The position numbers were made by a program, and so were the translations under genes. Under the pieces are notes generated by a model that worked only from the letters and a program-made list of their open reading frames with translations, did not search any database and was not told where the DNA came from. Shown in pieces: positions 1-8,639 of a stretch of DNA of 64,000 nucleotides; position 1 is the stretch's first letter, and each line of letters starts with the position of its first letter. Source of the stretch: WGMI01 sp041739275 (lineage in GTDB: Bacteria; Bacteroidota; Bacteroidia; Flavobacteriales; Schleiferiaceae); the NCBI GenBank assembly GCA_041739275.1, contig JBGSOF010000027.1:1-64000 (forward strand), in the 5' to 3' direction.

Positions 1-27
1 CATTTTAACACCAACGGACACAAGTAG

Positions 28-47
28 CCCCGCACGATTGTGCGGGG
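28..47. other. Perfect GC-rich hairpin
   Basis: Eight bases at 28-35 pair perfectly with 40-47 around a four-base GATT loop. Neither side is followed by a T-run, so it is not a convincing intrinsic terminator. It could end the gene lying off the left edge or lie downstream of the minus-strand phosphatase that ends at 253. The rest of 1-252 shows no gene. Confidence 0.5.
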
Positions 48-252
48 GTGAACATCAAAGCCGTAGAGAGGGAATGAACAGCGCAGGCCACCTTACAATG
101 CTCATTGGCGAAAGCCGGAAGACTTCGACGCGAAGACCCAAGTTTAATTTGGAAGACCCTCGTTCAATCAACTTTAGGCTTTATTCTTCCAAAAAACTGA
201 ACCTTGAATTGATTTAGAAAACATCTCTCCCCAGAAATATCCCGTGACCCCT

Positions 253-966
253 TTACACGCCAATGATGTCTGCAATGTCCCGCAACCGGCGCACTTCAAA
301 CCGCAGTTTTTCGCCGTGCGGCTTGGCTTGAGGGTTGAAGTACACGGCCTCGATTCCCGCATTCCGCGCACCGATGACGTCTGCCACGAGGTGGTCTCCA
401 ATCATCAAGGCATCTCTGCGCTTGGCCCCGGCTTTTCTCAATGCGTGCAAAAAAATGCGCCGGTCGGGTTTGAGCACTCCGATGTCGGCCGAGCTAATCC
501 GATGCTCGATGTAGGGCGCAATGCCGCTGCCATCGATTTTGAGATTCTGGGTATCGGGAAAGCCATTCGTCAAAATATGAACTCGATAGCGACGAGAAAC
601 GGCTTCGAGAAGCTCGATCGCACCTTCGACCAAACGCGTCTGCCGAGGGGCGCGGTGCATAAACTCCGCGTCTAATCGCGCTGCAAGCCGAGCACTTTCG
701 GTCGAATCGGGCAAACCCAAAGCAGCCAGGCTGTCTCGAAACCGCAACAGCCGCACCTCGTCTCGCCCGAGTTGACCCAGGCGGTAGCGATCCCACAAGG
801 CTTCGTTTACAGCGGAATAATGCGCCAAAAACGCCTCAAAGGGCACGGAGAGGAGGGCTCCCAAGTCCAATTCCACATACAGTTCTGAAAGCACCGCCCG
901 CGCATTCTCGTCGAAATCCCACAGGGTATGGTCGAGGTCGAAATACAAATGTCCGATGCGGTTCAT
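253..966 (-). CDS. yjjG: HAD-family phosphatase, YjjG-type pyrimidine 5'-nucleotidase
   Basis: Cytosolic haloacid dehalogenase-like hydrolase of 237 aa. HAD motif I is FDLDHTLWDF with nucleophile Asp10 and acid/base Asp12. Motif II is LTNGF at 132-136, motif III Lys lies in LKPDRRIF (Lys166), and motif IV is the acidic MIGDHLVADV around 188-197. The WDF after motif I and a helical cap inserted after it fit the YjjG branch, known for dephosphorylating non-canonical pyrimidine nucleotides. Length is normal for the family. It stands alone on the minus strand. Exact substrate is inferred from family resemblance only. Confidence 0.85.
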   Translation of the reverse strand: MNRIGHLYFDLDHTLWDFDENARAVLSELYVELDLGALLSVPFEAFLAHYSAVNEALWDRYRLGQLGRDEVRLLRFRDSLAALGLPDSTESARLAARLDAEFMHRAPRQTRLVEGAIELLEAVSRRYRVHILTNGFPDTQNLKIDGSGIAPYIEHRISSADIGVLKPDRRIFLHALRKAGAKRRDALMIGDHLVADVIGARNAGIEAVYFNPQAKPHGEKLRFEVRRLRDIADIIGV

Positions 967-1751
967 GATGGGATACAGGATAAAGGAGAGCGGGGGCTTA
1001 TGGTCTCAGGCGAAGTTAGGCGAGCCGCGTCGAGCCCCTTGAGAAAAAGTCTCGGCCAATCGACGACCGATTCCGTCGCCTTCGTTCGAAAAGTTGAAAA
1101 GCTCGATCGTCGGGGCGGTGCGGGGAAATCGGAAATTGAAAGGGTGCCCTGACGACGTTGCGCGTGTCAGGACAGGGGCGTGGAGGGGTGGCCCCGTTTT
1201 TCGGAGATGGGCAGGCTGAGAAAATACCTCCTCGAAATCAAATACTTAGACGGTTTTATCCCCATTAAACGCACCGAAGAACGCAAACAACGCACGTATT
1301 CCCTTAATTCCATCATCCCAATCTCAAGGAACCCTCAGTCGACGCCCTGATCCGCCGACCGGCTCCGAAGTCTTGTTTCGTTCAAAAAGTCGGATGCAGG
1401 GCCACTGATCAACATCGGAAAATCATATGCGGGGCATTCAAAGGAGGCATTCACCGCTTGGATCTGAAGTGCAAAACAAGGCTCGATCTTTTTTCACATG
1501 GATCCGAAACGATCATTCTTCCGTTTCCATTTTGGTCGAACAAGCCCGGTATTTCATGGTTCAATGCGAACGACGCCATCCCAATCAAGCCTCAAACCGA
1601 GTGTGGGGCGGATGATTCTCTCGACTTCTGAAAAAATAAAATACACGCTTTCAGCACTTTGACTTAGGTTTGAGTTAAATATTCGCTGCGTCGTGTCCGT
1701 TTGCTTGCCCCCTTTCCGTAGTAGGGAGTGTAACCCCTAAAACCTTTTGTT
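967..1751. other. 785-bp gene-free region
   Basis: No ORF here has a recognisable family or plausible composition. The 62-codon plus-strand ORF at 1427-1615 shows nothing familiar. The right end carries a candidate promoter box for the secreted protein that follows. It separates a minus-strand gene from a plus-strand gene, so it should hold divergent promoters. Confidence 0.5.
1665..1672 (+). promoter_or_regulatory. Candidate -7 box TAGGTTTG for the T9SS cargo gene
   Basis: Exact match to the Bacteroidota -7 consensus TAnnTTTG, placed about 80 bp before the start codon. No clear TTG is seen at the -33 spacing, so the call is tentative. The same octamer occurs upstream of the type B cargo gene near 18.8 kb. 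Confidence 0.35.
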
Positions 1752-3338
1752 ATGCGCCTTGCTCTCCTCTGTTCGGCTCTTGTCGCCACCGCCGTCCCGG
1801 TTTTGGGACAAAACGGATTTTTAGTATCCGGAACCGTCACCACCCTATCGCCTCCCGGTCAACCCGCTGCGAACCACATCGTAACGGTTGAAGACAGCAC
1901 CGCTTCTGCCATGGGCAGTCTGACCTACACGGCCGTTGTCGATCTCTCGGGCAACTACAATCTCCAGATCACATCGGTCTCCGCTACGGGTGTGCTGCGG
2001 GTTTCGACCACCGACTGTCAAAACAACAGCTATGTCGAGCGTCATCCTTATGCCTTCGGGCCAGGCGCGGTGTTGCTCCCGGCCGTCGACAATTTCACAA
2101 TTGTCTGTTCGAATGCATTCAATCCTACGCCCGGTCCGCTCGCCTTGGTTCAGGGTTGGTTGCTCGATCCCAATGGCACGCCTTGGAACAACGGATTGGT
2201 TTTGATCACCGATTCCGGACTCAACGGAAACGTATTTATTCAGGCGTTTAACCCCACAGACGTGAACGGTTATTATGCAGACAGCTTAAACTTGGCCGAT
2301 ACCGCGGGTCAGATCAGCTTGGGTGTTTTTGATTGCGTAGGCGGCTTTACGGTTCTGTCGACCTACACCTATGCCATCAGCGCGCTGGGTTCGCTCCAGT
2401 TGACCGATACTCTGATCACGAACTGCGTCGGGAATGCAAGCGGACCTTATTTTGGTGTAGCCTTTGTTGAAGGCTGGTTGCTCGGCAACGCCACGGGAAC
2501 CGGTGCTTGGGCCAACGAATTTGTCCAAATTGACGTGACTTCGGGCGGCCAGACGTACAGCTATGCTGCCTCGACCGATGCCTCAGGCTACTACGCAGAC
2601 AGCATTCCTTTGTTCGATTCGATCGGCACCATCGAAGTGTACATCATCGACTGCGCAGGTCAAGTGGTCGGCACTACCTACAACTACATTGCCGGACCCA
2701 ATGGCTTGGTCTTTACCGACACCCTCACCGTAGGTTGTTTGCCCGGTGGTCCTTCGAACTGTACTGCCGAGTTCGTGGTCGACACGGTCAACAGCTTCAA
2801 CGGTCAAGTGGTGTTGTGGAACACTTCTTCGGGCTTCTCAGCCATTGGCAATGCGCAGTTCGCATGGGACTTCGGCGACGGAACCACCTCGAACCTTCCC
2901 TTCCCCAGCCATCAGTATGCCCAAGCCGGCATGTATGAAGTGTGCCTCGCACTGTTCGTAAACGACCCCGTAACAGGCAGCGTATGTTTCTCGTCTTATT
3001 GCGATTCTCTCGGAATGGACAGCCTTGGCAACCTGATCTACAAAGGCCAGCAAACCGGCTTTGGCTTGACGGTTCTCAATCCCGCCACCATCGGCGTAGG
3101 TGAGAACGTTCTCGAACAAGTCCGCCCCTTCCCCAACCCGGCGAACGAGTTTGTCCAAATCTCAGGGCTCACGACTGCTGTCGACTATCGCCTGATTGAC
3201 GGCTTTGGCCGGACAGTCGCCCAAGGACGCATGGATACCGACGGACGGATCGACGTACAGGCCTTTGCCGCGGGCATTTATGTCTTGCAACTGAACGACG
3301 GTTCCGTACAGGCCGCTCACCGATTGCTGCTCAACTAA
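1752..3338 (+). CDS. Secreted PKD-domain protein with T9SS type A sorting domain
   Basis: 528 aa. An N-terminal signal peptide of about 19 residues ends VLGQ. Three tandem beta-sandwich-like repeats follow, roughly residues 20-120, 130-235 and 240-335; repeats two and three share GWLL, GYYADS and a D-C-x-G motif near their ends. A PKD domain with WDFGDGT lies near residue 373. The C-terminus (FPNPANEF, FGRTVAQG, GIYVLQL) is a Por secretion type A sorting signal, so the protein should cross the outer membrane by T9SS and be anchored or released. Binding role unknown. A strong hairpin lies downstream. Confidence 0.85.
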   Translation: MRLALLCSALVATAVPVLGQNGFLVSGTVTTLSPPGQPAANHIVTVEDSTASAMGSLTYTAVVDLSGNYNLQITSVSATGVLRVSTTDCQNNSYVERHPYAFGPGAVLLPAVDNFTIVCSNAFNPTPGPLALVQGWLLDPNGTPWNNGLVLITDSGLNGNVFIQAFNPTDVNGYYADSLNLADTAGQISLGVFDCVGGFTVLSTYTYAISALGSLQLTDTLITNCVGNASGPYFGVAFVEGWLLGNATGTGAWANEFVQIDVTSGGQTYSYAASTDASGYYADSIPLFDSIGTIEVYIIDCAGQVVGTTYNYIAGPNGLVFTDTLTVGCLPGGPSNCTAEFVVDTVNSFNGQVVLWNTSSGFSAIGNAQFAWDFGDGTTSNLPFPSHQYAQAGMYEVCLALFVNDPVTGSVCFSSYCDSLGMDSLGNLIYKGQQTGFGLTVLNPATIGVGENVLEQVRPFPNPANEFVQISGLTTAVDYRLIDGFGRTVAQGRMDTDGRIDVQAFAAGIYVLQLNDGSVQAAHRLLLN

Positions 3339-3381
3339 TCTGGTCTCCCGACTGTTTCACCCCCCCTTTTTGAAGGCTTCC

Positions 3382-3406
3382 GGGCGCCGCTGATGCGGCG
3401 CCCTTT
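3382..3406 (+). terminator. Strong hairpin, likely terminator after T9SS cargo gene
   Basis: A perfect nine-base stem (3382-3390 with 3395-3403) closes a TGAT loop and is followed by TTT. The T-run is short, but the stem is very stable and sits between the cargo gene and the sigma factor gene. Confidence 0.6.
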
Positions 3407-3436
3407 GGCATTCCAACCTTCCGGGATATAGCGTCC

Positions 3437-3997
3437 ATGCACCAACCTGCACCCGATTTGCTCCAAGGCTGTTTGCGCAACGATCGTCGAGCCCAATTCG
3501 CGCTTTACGATCTGTGCTTTCAAGAATTGATGCGAATTGCTACTCGCTATGCCCCGAACCGCGACGATGCCTCTGCCCTTGTCAATACCGCCTTTATGAA
3601 ACTCTTGCACAGTTTGGACCGCTACGACGGCCAGCGCCCTTTTGGACCCTGGATGCGCACCCTCGCGGTGCGGGTGGCCATCGACCAACACCGGGCCGAA
3701 GTGCAGCGTCAGGAGTGGTTGGTTGGAGACGAGTGGCCCTCGAATGCCGAGCCCGAAGTTTCGGCCGAAATTGTCGATCAACTCGATGTAGAGCACATCG
3801 AACGCGCTTTGGCCACCTTGCCCGAAGTGGAGCGCATGGTGTTCAATCTCTTTGCCGTAGAAGGCTTTTCGCACGAAGAAATTGGAGCCGAACTGGGCTT
3901 TACGGCCCGCACCAGCCGCCGACTGTTGCATCGCTCTAAAGAATCTCTTCAAAAAATGTTGATTTCCTCTGCACCCGCACAACGCAATGCCGTATGA
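3437..3997 (+). CDS. ECF-type RNA polymerase sigma factor
   Basis: 186 aa with the two conserved ECF domains. Region 2 spans about residues 15-90 (LYDLCFQELMRIA, then PFGPWMRTLAVRVAIDQHR). Region 4 spans about 125-175 with the helix-turn-helix LPEVERMVFNLFAVEGFSHEEIGAEL written here in pieces: LPEVERMVFNL and FSHEEIGAEL. It recruits RNA polymerase to a regulon not visible from this window. The stop overlaps the start of the next gene by four bases (ATGA), so the two are translationally coupled, as expected of a sigma factor and its cognate envelope regulator. Confidence 0.9.
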   Translation: MHQPAPDLLQGCLRNDRRAQFALYDLCFQELMRIATRYAPNRDDASALVNTAFMKLLHSLDRYDGQRPFGPWMRTLAVRVAIDQHRAEVQRQEWLVGDEWPSNAEPEVSAEIVDQLDVEHIERALATLPEVERMVFNLFAVEGFSHEEIGAELGFTARTSRRLLHRSKESLQKMLISSAPAQRNAV

Positions 3998-5514
3998 GCC
4001 GATCCTGGACCCACCGAATTAAAGACCGTTTAAACGATCGCGCGTTTGTTCCTCGAGATACAGACCGAGACGCTTTGTCAAAGCTGTTGGACGAGCAATT
4101 CCCCTTGAGCCCTCCTGCCCAGACAACAAAATCGTCTTGGCCCCGTGGAGCTTGGGTGGGGGGATTGAGCGCCCTCCTGATGCTGATCGTTCCTTCTGAT
4201 GGTCTGCAGATTACAGAGAATTCTATCGATCAAAGATTTAAAACTGAGGATGCCCTGAATCGCGCTGTCGAAAGCATCTCTGCAGATGTTTTGACGGGTG
4301 CCTTGAATCAAACCCAAACCGCTGCACCTGAAAATGCAGAAACCGAAATCGCCGAAGCAGCAAGAGAACCGAATGCATTCCTGCCTGAGCTAAAAATGAA
4401 CCGAGCAGGCGAACAGCGTCGCGCTCGCTCCGGGCAAGCATCCGCAGGCGCTTCTGAATTACGGCTTTCTGAACCACGGATTTCTGAAAAACGGCTTTCT
4501 GAACAAGCCGTTGACCGCAGTCTTGGATCTGTGGCCTCAGAGGGCAATGCCCGTTCCGCGTCGGAATCGGTCAATCGCCCCCTCGCGACAGGTTCAAATG
4601 CCGCCCATGAGCCTCTTGAAGGAGGTGTTCAGGAGTCCGCACCTTCGCCCTACCGCGGGGCTCAAAAAACCATTCCGGCAGCTCCTGCAAACGAAGCTTC
4701 GCGAACGGCTCTCGGAGCGACTCCCGAACTGCTTTTCCCGAGCGACAAAATCGCGGCTCGAAGTCTGTTGCTCCCATTGCCTGAACAAAATCGCGCAATT
4801 CAACAACCAAGCGATTGGAATCTCAAACGCAAACCTCACAGGTCTTGGGCCCCCGACGGTTTCGGGCTGAGTTCGGGTCCCGGTGTCTCGAAGGGTTGGG
4901 AAGCCCAGGGGCTCATCCATTGGCAACGATCGGGATTCCGATGGGGAACCGGCATGGGTACAGGACAAACCGGCGCCGCCCAAAGGCATTCGGAAGCATA
5001 TTCCTATTGGGACACCGAAACGAGACAAGAGTGGCAAATCACCACCCAATACTTAGCGCAAATTGACTCGACATGGAGAATATTGGGCATCAATCAAGGA
5101 GGTTGGGAGATCGACACCACCTACATTCCCGTGGTCGATTCCAATTGGGTTTCTGTACTGGATTCGACCGAACGTTTTGGTATGCTTGAAAAAACCCGTC
5201 TTCGTTCGGCTCAATTAATCGAAATTCCAGTGTTCGCCGAGCGGGTATGGTCTCGAGGTCGCTGGGAATTCTCCGGCGGCTTAGGGTTCGGATTCGGTCT
5301 GCTGCGCATCGATGCAGATCCTGAATTTGGGTTTGCAGCCGAAGATGTGTTCAGGAGCTCGATTGAATTGAGAATGGGCGCAGACTGGCGGTGGAACGAA
5401 CACGGCAGTTTGGGTATTGGATGGACCCCGCGCCAGATTTGGTATGCTTCGCCCGACTTCGACCCTGTGGCCGATCTCCGAGCACTTCGCCTCAGAATGT
5501 CGTGGCGTTGGTGA
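3994..5514 (+). CDS. Envelope protein: anti-sigma-like N-terminus with beta-rich C-terminus
   Basis: 506 aa, not a recognised family. Residues 1-50 are charged and predicted cytosolic. One hydrophobic stretch near 52-68 (GGLSALLMLIVPSDG) looks like an inner-membrane helix. Residues about 70-280 are low-complexity, rich in Ala/Glu/Ser/Arg, and contain four pentapeptide repeats. From about 300 the sequence alternates aromatic and polar residues (GFRWGTGMGTGQTG, GGLGFGFGLL) and ends LRLRMSWRW, a terminal pattern seen in outer-membrane beta-barrels. Coupling to the sigma factor suggests it is the cognate anti-sigma or sensor. The fusion reading is inference; the C-terminus could instead be a periplasmic beta domain. 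Confidence 0.55.
   Translation: MSRSWTHRIKDRLNDRAFVPRDTDRDALSKLLDEQFPLSPPAQTTKSSWPRGAWVGGLSALLMLIVPSDGLQITENSIDQRFKTEDALNRAVESISADVLTGALNQTQTAAPENAETEIAEAAREPNAFLPELKMNRAGEQRRARSGQASAGASELRLSEPRISEKRLSEQAVDRSLGSVASEGNARSASESVNRPLATGSNAAHEPLEGGVQESAPSPYRGAQKTIPAAPANEASRTALGATPELLFPSDKIAARSLLLPLPEQNRAIQQPSDWNLKRKPHRSWAPDGFGLSSGPGVSKGWEAQGLIHWQRSGFRWGTGMGTGQTGAAQRHSEAYSYWDTETRQEWQITTQYLAQIDSTWRILGINQGGWEIDTTYIPVVDSNWVSVLDSTERFGMLEKTRLRSAQLIEIPVFAERVWSRGRWEFSGGLGFGFGLLRIDADPEFGFAAEDVFRSSIELRMGADWRWNEHGSLGIGWTPRQIWYASPDFDPVADLRALRLRMSWRW
4450..4509 (+). repeat. Four tandem 15-bp repeats inside the envelope protein gene
   Basis: Four adjacent 15-bp units sharing TTCTGAA encode the pentapeptides ASELR, LSEPR, ISEKR and LSEQA. 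Units keep the reading frame, so copy-number change would lengthen or shorten the linker without breaking the protein. Confidence 0.85.
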
Positions 5515-5624
5515 GGTGTCGGCTTTCAAAAACGACCTGCCGAAAGCGAAATGGATCCTCCAAGTGCTCAACGAATTAGGCTTGAACATCTCTGACGCCG
5601 CGTCTCGAACCCAAACTCCCGGGT

Positions 5625-6560
5625 TTAAGTCCGAGCTTCAAACCATTTGTTCAAGGGAAAAGGGAGCTTGTTGCGCACTGCCCGTGGAAATTCTCGGAGT
5701 TCAGCTCCAAAACCTCTGATATACTCGCTCAGCCCCGGGTCTTTGGTTCCTTCGAAATCAAAAATGAGGGCTTTACCGGAGAAATGGAGAAAAAGCTCGT
5801 TCAACAGCCCCGTCATGGCCTGCTTTTCGCGACCCTCCTCGTCTTGCCCGCTGAACAACAGCGTAATTCGATCTCTGTACACCGTGACAAACAACCCGGC
5901 AATCGGCGAATTTCGATCGTTGTGTGCCATCCAAAGAAGCCCTTCTCCCCGATGTAGCATTCGGTGTTGAATTCGAAGGTGCGTTTCGTAGTGACGGTCG
6001 GTCAAGCTCTGTAAGCTCCGCCCTCTGTTCTCGCGAAAAAGGCGAATCAAAGCTTCGGGAGATCCATGCTCAAAGATCTGGACACCAGAGTTTTTGAATT
6101 TCTTTAGATTCCGAAGCGTCCTTTGGTTGTAGCCTTCATAAATATTTTGATAGGACCGATCGAGGCGGAGAACAAAATTGGGTTGGGGCTCGAAACGCCA
6201 TCCCTTGAGCAAACCTATTTGGTCTGAAGGCCAGTCGCCTTCGTTCAAAAACAGATCAATCCAACGCCATTGAGGGGGCATGGCAGACAAAAAAGCCGAG
6301 ACCGCTTCGGGTCGAATTTGGTCGGAAAAAACCCCGAGCTGTTGGCTTCCGAAAGGCCGATATGCATAAGTCACCCCCCATTTTCGGTTGACGAAGACAG
6401 GCATCACCGAGCGATAATCTCCTTCTATCAAACCATAAACTTGCCCCCCCAACAATTCGAGAAAATACGAGCGCGCATAAATCAGCGATCGAGGATCTGA
6501 ATCGACGCACAAATCCCATCGCTTCGGGTCCACATCGCCCCATTCGAGGAGCTGAATCAT
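5625..6560 (-). CDS. FemAB/GNAT-like acyltransferase, hypothetical
   Basis: 311 aa, no signal peptide or membrane helix. The layout resembles double-GNAT FemAB-like proteins: an N-terminal half with PVFVNRKWGVTYAYRP and a basic linker YNQRTLRNLKKFKNSG, then a GNAT-like half with PIAGLFVTVYRDRITLLFSGQ and FDFEGTKDPG. Such proteins transfer acyl or aminoacyl groups in cell-wall or surface glycan synthesis. It is the last gene of a minus-strand saccharide operon and overlaps the deacetylase gene before it by four bases. Substrate cannot be told from sequence. Confidence 0.6.
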   Translation of the reverse strand: MIQLLEWGDVDPKRWDLCVDSDPRSLIYARSYFLELLGGQVYGLIEGDYRSVMPVFVNRKWGVTYAYRPFGSQQLGVFSDQIRPEAVSAFLSAMPPQWRWIDLFLNEGDWPSDQIGLLKGWRFEPQPNFVLRLDRSYQNIYEGYNQRTLRNLKKFKNSGVQIFEHGSPEALIRLFRENRGRSLQSLTDRHYETHLRIQHRMLHRGEGLLWMAHNDRNSPIAGLFVTVYRDRITLLFSGQDEEGREKQAMTGLLNELFLHFSGKALIFDFEGTKDPGLSEYIRGFGAELREFPRAVRNKLPFPLNKWFEART

Positions 6561-7897
6561 TTCGCCATTTCAGTCCAATTGAAATACAGCGTTTTCCAAT
6601 CTTTCCATGCCGACAGCATTTCGCTGAGCGTGCGGTCGTGAAAGACGCTTACCATGCTACCCCCATATCGGCGGCATTGTTCGAGGAACATGCTCATTTC
6701 TCGAAGGGAATCTTCGGGGCTTTTCCGCAAGTGGTCAATATAGACCGTGTCCATAAAAGGAAAAGGCAGCAGTTTGAGCTCTGTGGCCTCTTCGAGCTCG
6801 AGATCGTAAAAGCGAACCCCTCTGCAGGTACCCATTCTCCAACCGGTGCGCCGGGGATAACCCATGCTGTAATCGACGGCAATTCCCGCCTCAGCCAACC
6901 GGCGGTAGGTTTCGGGAAACCTCAGTTTGAGATAGTGCTGCCGGCTGCTCTTGAGTCTGCGGTGCACGATTTCTTCAAGTGCTTCTTTTTCAGATAATAT
7001 ACCTGTTGATCTACTGCCCGAAGCATAACTCGGGTGCAAACCGATTTCTGCAAAGTCCGAAAACGAACGCAGCAGCCGATGCATGGCCGGTCTGTGTTGG
7101 CCCAGCGATCGATCGAAGGCCCCCGGCTCGGAAAAAAGCGCGAAAAAAATCAAGGAGTAATTGGTCTCCTCCGCTCGGAGCATCAGCTCTTCGTAGGTGT
7201 CGTAGGGGTCGGGCTCTATTCCGCGAATCACCCGCAACCTTTTGAAGAGGGTGTTCCAGTCGAGTCGGCTCAGATCGCCCGCAAATCCGTAGGCCGTTCG
7301 CAGCAAACCCTTGCCCGAAAAGGCATAGCCATTGTCGACATCGATGGTCGAAACAAATCGGTATTCGCTTTTGGCTCGAACAAACTCCCTGCCTTCAAAC
7401 TTTTCCCAGAGCTCGAGGGTATACTCGAGCCATTCGTCGACCAGCGGGCGGTGCAAGACGTCGTGGACGGCCTGTGCGCTCTGCCCCGAAGGAAAACGAC
7501 CGTGTTCGTCGGGGACAAAAGGCAAGTATTCTTCGTATCGGCTAATCAAGTAAAACGAAGCGGCAAACAGATCAAAACCGACCTCGGCTTTAGAAGCGCC
7601 GGTCTGAAAAAAAACTGGGAGCCCATTCCATTGCCCCCAGTGAATTTCTTGTTCAAAGATGTCGGTGTCGAACAAGAGATCGCTTCGCTGAACCCGAAAG
7701 ACTCCGGGTATTCCCAGAGAAGAATAATTGAGACGAAGAGCTTCAACCGCCAGAAACTCTTCGACTTTATCGGTGATGTGAAGCTCAAAACCCGCGAATT
7801 CTGAGAGGAGCGTTTCAAGAGCATAAAGTGCGCGCGCGCGCTTTCGATCGACGAGAACCCAGAGCTTTTCGGCTTTATTCAAGTCTCTTCTATCCAT
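6557..7897 (-). CDS. Polysaccharide deacetylase family protein
   Basis: 446 aa, cytosolic by sequence. The N-terminal 120 residues match the domain that precedes the NodB-like barrel in many Bacteroidota homologues. The deacetylase part contains STIDVDNGYAF (metal-binding Asp motif), EIGLHPSYASG (His motif) and VDYSMGYPRRTGWRMGTCRG near residue 345, all in the expected order. It probably removes acetyl groups from an N-acetylated sugar polymer or precursor. It overlaps the SDR gene by eight bases and the FemAB-like gene by four, placing it inside the operon that ends at 5625. Confidence 0.75.
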   Translation of the reverse strand: MDRRDLNKAEKLWVLVDRKRARALYALETLLSEFAGFELHITDKVEEFLAVEALRLNYSSLGIPGVFRVQRSDLLFDTDIFEQEIHWGQWNGLPVFFQTGASKAEVGFDLFAASFYLISRYEEYLPFVPDEHGRFPSGQSAQAVHDVLHRPLVDEWLEYTLELWEKFEGREFVRAKSEYRFVSTIDVDNGYAFSGKGLLRTAYGFAGDLSRLDWNTLFKRLRVIRGIEPDPYDTYEELMLRAEETNYSLIFFALFSEPGAFDRSLGQHRPAMHRLLRSFSDFAEIGLHPSYASGSRSTGILSEKEALEEIVHRRLKSSRQHYLKLRFPETYRRLAEAGIAVDYSMGYPRRTGWRMGTCRGVRFYDLELEEATELKLLPFPFMDTVYIDHLRKSPEDSLREMSMFLEQCRRYGGSMVSVFHDRTLSEMLSAWKDWKTLYFNWTEMAK

Positions 7898-8639
7898 AGA
7901 GCCCCCCGTTCAAATGCACGGTCTGTCCGGTGAAGTAGGCCGCTTTTTCGGAGGTCAAATAATCGATCAACGCGGCGAGTTCGGCCGTTTCTCCCCATCG
8001 ATGTGCGGGAATCTTCTGCACAATCTCTTCTTGTGCGCTCGCGCCAAGGGCTTTGATCATCCCTTCTTCCATATATCCCAGGGCGATGGTATTCACCGTG
8101 ATCCCTTTGGAGACTAATTCTTTTGCCGCGCTGGCTCCCAGACCGATGAGCCCCGCTTTTGAAGCGCCGTAGGCCGTGGCTCCAAAAACCCCCATTTGCG
8201 CCACCACCGAAGAGATGTTGACAATTCGGCCAAAAGACCGGCTGCGCATACCGGGCACCAAATGCCTCATCATCAAGAAAGGCGCAGTGAGATTCAAGGC
8301 CATCAATCGATTCCAGTCTTCGAGCTCTTGTTTCCACAGTACTTGGCTGTGGCTGATGCCCGCATTGTTGATGAGAATGTCCACCCCACCGAGCTTTTTT
8401 TGCACTTCTCCGCACAAATGCCGCACTTCGTCGGCTTCGCTGAGGTCCGCTTGAAAAATTTGAGGGGGGTGATTCCAGTTCACCGAGGCAACCTGCTCTT
8501 CAAGCGCATCGCGTTCTCGGTGGCAATGCAGCGCCAGCTGATGTTGAGATGTGCTCCAATGCCGCACCAAAGCACGTCCAAGGCCTCCACTCGCGCCGGT
8601 GAGCAATAAAACTCGAGGGCCTGTTCCCGACCGACTCAC
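7890..8639 (-). CDS. Short-chain dehydrogenase/reductase, FabG-like
   Basis: A GTG start at 8637-8639 is chosen because it overlaps the upstream stop (GTGA) and gives 249 aa, the standard SDR length; the longer ATG-started frame runs far into the neighbour. The Rossmann motif is TGASGGLGRALV, followed by NNAGISHSQV, catalytic Ser in NISSVVAQMG, and the YGASK catalytic Tyr/Lys pair. It ends FTGQTVHLNGGLYG like classic FabG proteins. It likely reduces a keto group with NADPH. Context in a saccharide operon suggests a sugar or acyl-modification role rather than the main FabG. Confidence 0.85.
   Translation of the reverse strand: MSRSGTGPRVLLLTGASGGLGRALVRHWSTSQHQLALHCHRERDALEEQVASVNWNHPPQIFQADLSEADEVRHLCGEVQKKLGGVDILINNAGISHSQVLWKQELEDWNRLMALNLTAPFLMMRHLVPGMRSRSFGRIVNISSVVAQMGVFGATAYGASKAGLIGLGASAAKELVSKGITVNTIALGYMEEGMIKALGASAQEEIVQKIPAHRWGETAELAALIDYLTSEKAAYFTGQTVHLNGGLYG

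Noticed and set aside
175..245. Possible third, decayed copy of repeat R2
   Set aside because: A few short matches (AGGCTTTA, CCTTGAAT, TCCCCAGAAAT) occur in order, but too much differs to claim common origin.
1427..1615. 62-codon ORF in the first large gap
   Set aside because: No homology-like motif, no ribosome-binding context, composition like non-coding DNA.
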